From Anaerotignum sp. (lineage in GTDB: Bacteria > Bacillota > Clostridia > Lachnospirales > Anaerotignaceae), in the NCBI GenBank assembly GCA_017560955.1, contig JAFZDV010000231.1, positions 1-7,226 on the forward strand: DNA of 7,226 nt, given 5' to 3'. The notes below the pieces were generated by a model. That model had not been told where the DNA came from. It did not search any database and saw only the letters and a program-made list of their open reading frames with translations. Below are positions 4,047-7,226 of this stretch, in pieces. A program made the position numbers and the translations under genes. Position 1 is the first letter of the stretch, and each line of letters opens with the position of its first letter.

Positions 4047-6698
4047 ATGAGTGAATCTCAAAACAGAAGAAGATCTTCTGATGGTTCTCGAAGAAGTTCC
4101 CGCAGTGGTGCACGTAGAACCAATCGCAGAAGCAGTTCTTCTCCCAATACAAACGGAAAAAGACGAAAAACTCGAAGAAGAAAACGCAGTGTGGAAGGTA
4201 AAATCGGAAAAGTAATGCTGATTGTTGCAGTGATCATTGGTTTTGCCGTAGCAGGGGCAGCTCTGGGTACAGTTTTTGGTATTCTGCAGAGCACACAGAT
4301 GCTGAATACATCTGATGTAATGCCCGACTCCTACACATCCGTTATTTATGATGATGAGGGGAATGCTGTTGATAAGCTGCATGGCTCTGAAAATCGTGAG
4401 TACGTAAAACTTTCTGCTATTACAAAAAATATGCAGAATGCAGTTGTTGCCATTGAAGATGAAAGATTCTATGTACACAATGGTATCGACCCTAAAGGTA
4501 TCATGCGTGCCATGGTTGAAAACGTGAAAACTATGGAATTCTCTCAGGGTGCGAGTACGATCACACAGCAGGTAATCAAAAATGAAGTTCTGACCAATGA
4601 AAAGAGTATTACCAGAAAAGTAAAAGAACAGTATCTGGCAGTATCTTTGGAAAAAGCACTGAAAAAACAGCTTGGTACCAAAGAAGATGCAAAAAAATAT
4701 GTTCTGGAACTGTATCTGAACACAATTGCGCTGCATCATGGTCTGCATGGTGTTGAAGCAGCATCTCAGTACTATTTTGGTAAGCACGCAAGTGAGCTGA
4801 CACTGGCTGAATCTGCAATGATCGCAGGTATCACAAAACACCCCAGCAAATATGCACCTGATGCTAACGAAGAAGAAAGCAGAAAGCGTCAGCTGACTGT
4901 TCTTGGTAAAATGCTGGATCTGGATATGATCACAAAGGAACAGCATGATGAAGCAGTTGCAGAAGATGTATATGGTCATCTGGTATGCAAAGCAAAAGAT
5001 GAAGAAGAGGGTAATGCAAAACATAACTGGTTTGTTGATGCCGCTGTTCAGCAGATTAAAGAAGATCTGGTAGAAAAGAAAAATATGTCCGAAGCACAGG
5101 CTTCCAATCTGATCTACAGTGGCGGTCTGCAGATTTATACAACAATGGACACATATATGCAGGATACTGCAGAGGCTGCATTTAAAAATGATAGTAACTT
5201 CCCTGCAGGCGATGGTTCTTTGGATGTTACTTATCTGATTTCTGTTCTGGATACTGAAAATCCTGATGAAAGTAAAAATCAGGCTCACTACGAAAGAAAT
5301 GCAACAGTTTACAGTCAGGAAGAAGCAGATGCCTTCGTTGAAAGTGTAAAAGAAGAACTGCTGGATGACACACATACACTGGTTCTGGACAAACTGACTG
5401 TTTCTAAATCTTTGCAGGCAGCTATGGTTATCATGGATCAGGAAAATGGTCATGTAAAAGCAGTCGTTGGTGGACGTGGTCAGAAGCCTGGTGATTCCGT
5501 ATTCAACCGTGCAACACAGGCACTGCGTCAGCAGGGTTCCACAATGAAGCCTCTGGCAGCATATGCTCCTGCTATTGATACAGGCAAACTGATGCCCGGT
5601 TCCATCATTATCGATGAACCCGTAACTTATGGCGGCTGGTCTCCTAAAAACTGGGATGGTCAGTATATTGGCCCTACAACACCTCGTCAGGGTATTTGGC
5701 ACTCCATGAACGTTCTGGCGGTTAAAACTTTCACTATGGTAGGTGCAGAAACAGCATATGATTATCTGCTGGATTTCGGCTTTACAACAATCGATGAAAG
5801 AGATAAGGCGGCTACAACAGCACTGGGTGGTCTGACACAGGGTGTTTCTGTTCTGGAAGAAACTGCAGCTTATGCATCTATTGCAAATGGCGGTACTTAC
5901 TATGAACCTGTTTATTATACAGAAGTAAAAGACCATGATGGTAATGTTCTGCTGGATAATAAAGATCAGGAAACACACAGAGTTCTGAAAGAAACAACAG
6001 CGTATATGCTGACAGATATGATGCGTGACGTAATCAGAAAGGGTACTGGTGGTCAGGCTGGTATCAGCGGTATGAATGTTGCAGGTAAAACAGGTACAAC
6101 AAATGATACGATCGACCTGACATTCTATGGCTATACCCCTTATTATACAGGTGGTATCTGGATGGGTTATGATACTCAGAAAGAAATCAAAGCAGCAGGT
6201 AATGCTCACCTGAAAATCTGGAAAAGCGTAATGGCGGATATCCATAGTCACGAAGGTTTGTCTAATAAAGAATTTGAAAAACCCGAAGGTCTGTCTTCTG
6301 CAACATACTGTTCTGCAACAGGTAAAACACCTACAGAACTTTGCAGTCTGGATTACTATGGCAAAGCAACACATTCTGACCTGATCGCATCTGATTTCGG
6401 TGGACCCAGCGGTACATGTGATCGCCATCAGGCATTTGATATCTGTAAGGAATCCGGTAAGATTGCATCTCCCAACTGTCCAGCAGATTGTCATACAGAA
6501 GTTGTTCTGGCTGTAGAAGGGGATAGAATCATCAGTAAACCGAAAACAATTCCCGAGGGTAAAATGGAAGTCTTTATCGATGCGGTATGTGATATGCAGC
6601 ATACTGGAGCTGATTTGAACATCCCTGTTGATCCTAATGCAGGTGTTGGCGATGTTGTTGATGAAAACTGGAGCGAAGAAGACTTTGGTATCCAGTAA
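4047..6698 (+). CDS. Bifunctional class A penicillin-binding protein (PBP1A type)
   Basis: Membrane-anchored peptidoglycan synthase that polymerises lipid II and cross-links the stem peptides. All 883 residues are present. Residues 1-50 are an Arg/Ser-rich cytoplasmic tail (16 Arg, 13 Ser), followed by a membrane span at about 56-79. The glycosyltransferase (GT51) domain has EDERF with catalytic Glu137, GASTITQQ (168-175), RKVKEQYLAVSLEK (190-203, second Glu194), ELYLNTIALHHGLHGVEAAS (221-240) and LAESAMIAGITKHP (253-266). A linker of about 80 residues (around 375-455) leads to the transpeptidase domain: GSTMK with nucleophile Ser498 and Lys501, SMN (553-555) and KTGTT (681-685). All catalytic residues are present, so it should be active. 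After about residue 750 comes an extracellular extension with seven Cys. It has its own sigma-A promoter and shares a transcript with a parvulin gene. It could be called ponA or mrcA, but exact orthology is not shown. The gene contains no TTA, CTA or TCA codon. Confidence 0.96.
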   Translation: MSESQNRRRSSDGSRRSSRSGARRTNRRSSSSPNTNGKRRKTRRRKRSVEGKIGKVMLIVAVIIGFAVAGAALGTVFGILQSTQMLNTSDVMPDSYTSVIYDDEGNAVDKLHGSENREYVKLSAITKNMQNAVVAIEDERFYVHNGIDPKGIMRAMVENVKTMEFSQGASTITQQVIKNEVLTNEKSITRKVKEQYLAVSLEKALKKQLGTKEDAKKYVLELYLNTIALHHGLHGVEAASQYYFGKHASELTLAESAMIAGITKHPSKYAPDANEEESRKRQLTVLGKMLDLDMITKEQHDEAVAEDVYGHLVCKAKDEEEGNAKHNWFVDAAVQQIKEDLVEKKNMSEAQASNLIYSGGLQIYTTMDTYMQDTAEAAFKNDSNFPAGDGSLDVTYLISVLDTENPDESKNQAHYERNATVYSQEEADAFVESVKEELLDDTHTLVLDKLTVSKSLQAAMVIMDQENGHVKAVVGGRGQKPGDSVFNRATQALRQQGSTMKPLAAYAPAIDTGKLMPGSIIIDEPVTYGGWSPKNWDGQYIGPTTPRQGIWHSMNVLAVKTFTMVGAETAYDYLLDFGFTTIDERDKAATTALGGLTQGVSVLEETAAYASIANGGTYYEPVYYTEVKDHDGNVLLDNKDQETHRVLKETTAYMLTDMMRDVIRKGTGGQAGISGMNVAGKTGTTNDTIDLTFYGYTPYYTGGIWMGYDTQKEIKAAGNAHLKIWKSVMADIHSHEGLSNKEFEKPEGLSSATYCSATGKTPTELCSLDYYGKATHSDLIASDFGGPSGTCDRHQAFDICKESGKIASPNCPADCHTEVVLAVEGDRIISKPKTIPEGKMEVFIDAVCDMQHTGADLNIPVDPNAGVGDVVDENWSEEDFGIQ

Positions 6699-6708
6699 AT
6701 ATATATTT

Positions 6709-6714
6709 AAGGAG
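6709..6714 (+). promoter_or_regulatory. Ribosome binding site of the parvulin gene
   Basis: AAGGAG, 8 nt before the ATG at 6723. It lies in the 24-nt gap after the PBP stop. That gap has no terminator and no room for a promoter, which argues for co-transcription. Confidence 0.8.
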
Positions 6715-6722
6715 AAAAGAAA

Positions 6723-7226
6723 ATGAGCGAACAGAAAATTTTAGCCACAGTTGATGGCGTAAACATTACAGAAGCAGATCTGGATGCATATATCAAAGGT
6801 CTGCCTCAGGACCAGCAGGGTTATGCACAGTACCCTCAGTTCAGAGAACACTGTCTGAAACAGATGGTTGCTTTCCATCTGTATGCAAAAATGGCAGTAG
6901 ATGAAAAAATGGATGAAACTGATGAATTCAAAGATATGCTGGCAAAAGCAAAAAAAGAAATCCTTGCGCAGATGGCTGTAAACACAGTACTGAAAGATGT
7001 TGCTGTTTCTGAAGAAGAAGTAAAAGCATTCTATGATGCAAACCCCGAACAGTTCAAAGAAGGTGAAACAGCTCAGGCAAAACATATTCTGGTAGATTCT
7101 GAAGAAAAAGCACTGGAAATCATGGATGCTATCGTAAAAGGCGAAACAGCTTTTGAAGATGCTGCAAGAGAATTCTCTTCCTGTCCTTCCAACGCACAGG
7201 GCGGTGATCTGGGTGAATTCGGCAGA
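6723..7226 (+). CDS. Parvulin-type peptidyl-prolyl cis-trans isomerase, N-terminal part (3' end outside window)
   Basis: Catalyses cis-trans isomerisation of peptide bonds before proline and probably acts as a folding helper. The visible 168 residues begin MSEQKILATVDGVNITEADL. A mainly helical SurA/PrsA-like N-terminal chaperone region runs to about residue 110. It is followed by the start of a parvulin domain: AKHILV (119-124, conserved His121), AFEDAAREFSSCPS (143-156, conserved Cys154) and GGDLGEFG (160-167). These align closely with E. coli parvulin (PpiC: LHILV, SICPSG, GGDLGEF). There is no signal peptide, lipobox or membrane span, so as seen it is cytoplasmic, unlike PrsA or SurA. It starts 24 nt after the PBP and is probably in its operon. 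The frame is open to the last base, so the end of the domain and any C-terminal extension are unseen. Confidence 0.92.
   Translation, partial: MSEQKILATVDGVNITEADLDAYIKGLPQDQQGYAQYPQFREHCLKQMVAFHLYAKMAVDEKMDETDEFKDMLAKAKKEILAQMAVNTVLKDVAVSEEEVKAFYDANPEQFKEGETAQAKHILVDSEEKALEIMDAIVKGETAFEDAAREFSSCPSNAQGGDLGEFGR

Noticed and set aside
4011..6602. An 863-codon open frame antisense to the PBP gene
   Set aside because: It lies exactly in codon register with the PBP. It is open only because the PBP uses no TTA, CTA or TCA codon. Its translation is a Cys/Phe/Ile/His-rich shadow without domains.

Overview
The window looks like a piece of chromosome from an endospore-forming, fermentative anaerobe of the Clostridia. 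The evidence is a YunB-type sporulation gene, strong sigma-A promoters with AGGAGG-type ribosome binding sites, a clostridial class A penicillin-binding protein, and a CoA-transferase of the 4-hydroxybutyrate / butyryl-CoA:acetate type. A Lachnospirales/Anaerotignum-like host would fit, but that is only an impression. There are six protein genes, two clear intrinsic terminators and three well-supported promoters. I see no RNA gene, mobile element, CRISPR array or phage-like segment, and no gene-free stretch reaches 300 bases.

Left part (1-2541), carbon metabolism. The window opens inside the 3' end of a single-chain pyruvate carboxylase gene, including its biotin-carrying domain, closed by a strong terminator. 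A second independent unit follows, with its own extended -10 promoter: an acyl-CoA:acetate-type CoA-transferase. It ends in a GAAA-loop hairpin that can serve both strands.

Middle (2542-4046), minus strand. A 194-residue acidic protein of unknown function converges on the CoA-transferase. It is read from a near-consensus sigma-A promoter whose -35 box lies inside the last codons of yunB. yunB itself encodes a membrane-anchored sporulation protein and sits immediately upstream. A 218-bp divergent region separates yunB from the plus-strand wall-synthesis unit.

Right part (3940-7226), cell wall. A complete bifunctional PBP1A-type peptidoglycan synthase has an Arg/Ser-rich cytoplasmic tail and a cysteine-rich C-terminal extension. 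It is followed 24 nt later by a parvulin-type peptidyl-prolyl isomerase without a signal peptide, cut off by the window end. The two are probably one transcript.

The genes are mostly ordinary housekeeping, and I do not see a convincing new multi-gene system. The items most worth a second look are the unknown acidic protein and its promoter, the duplicated CX10C motif in the PBP tail, the cytoplasmic parvulin paired with the PBP, and a sharp codon-usage contrast. Five genes use TTA/CTA/TCA three times in about 2,025 codons, whereas yunB uses them eleven times in 214.
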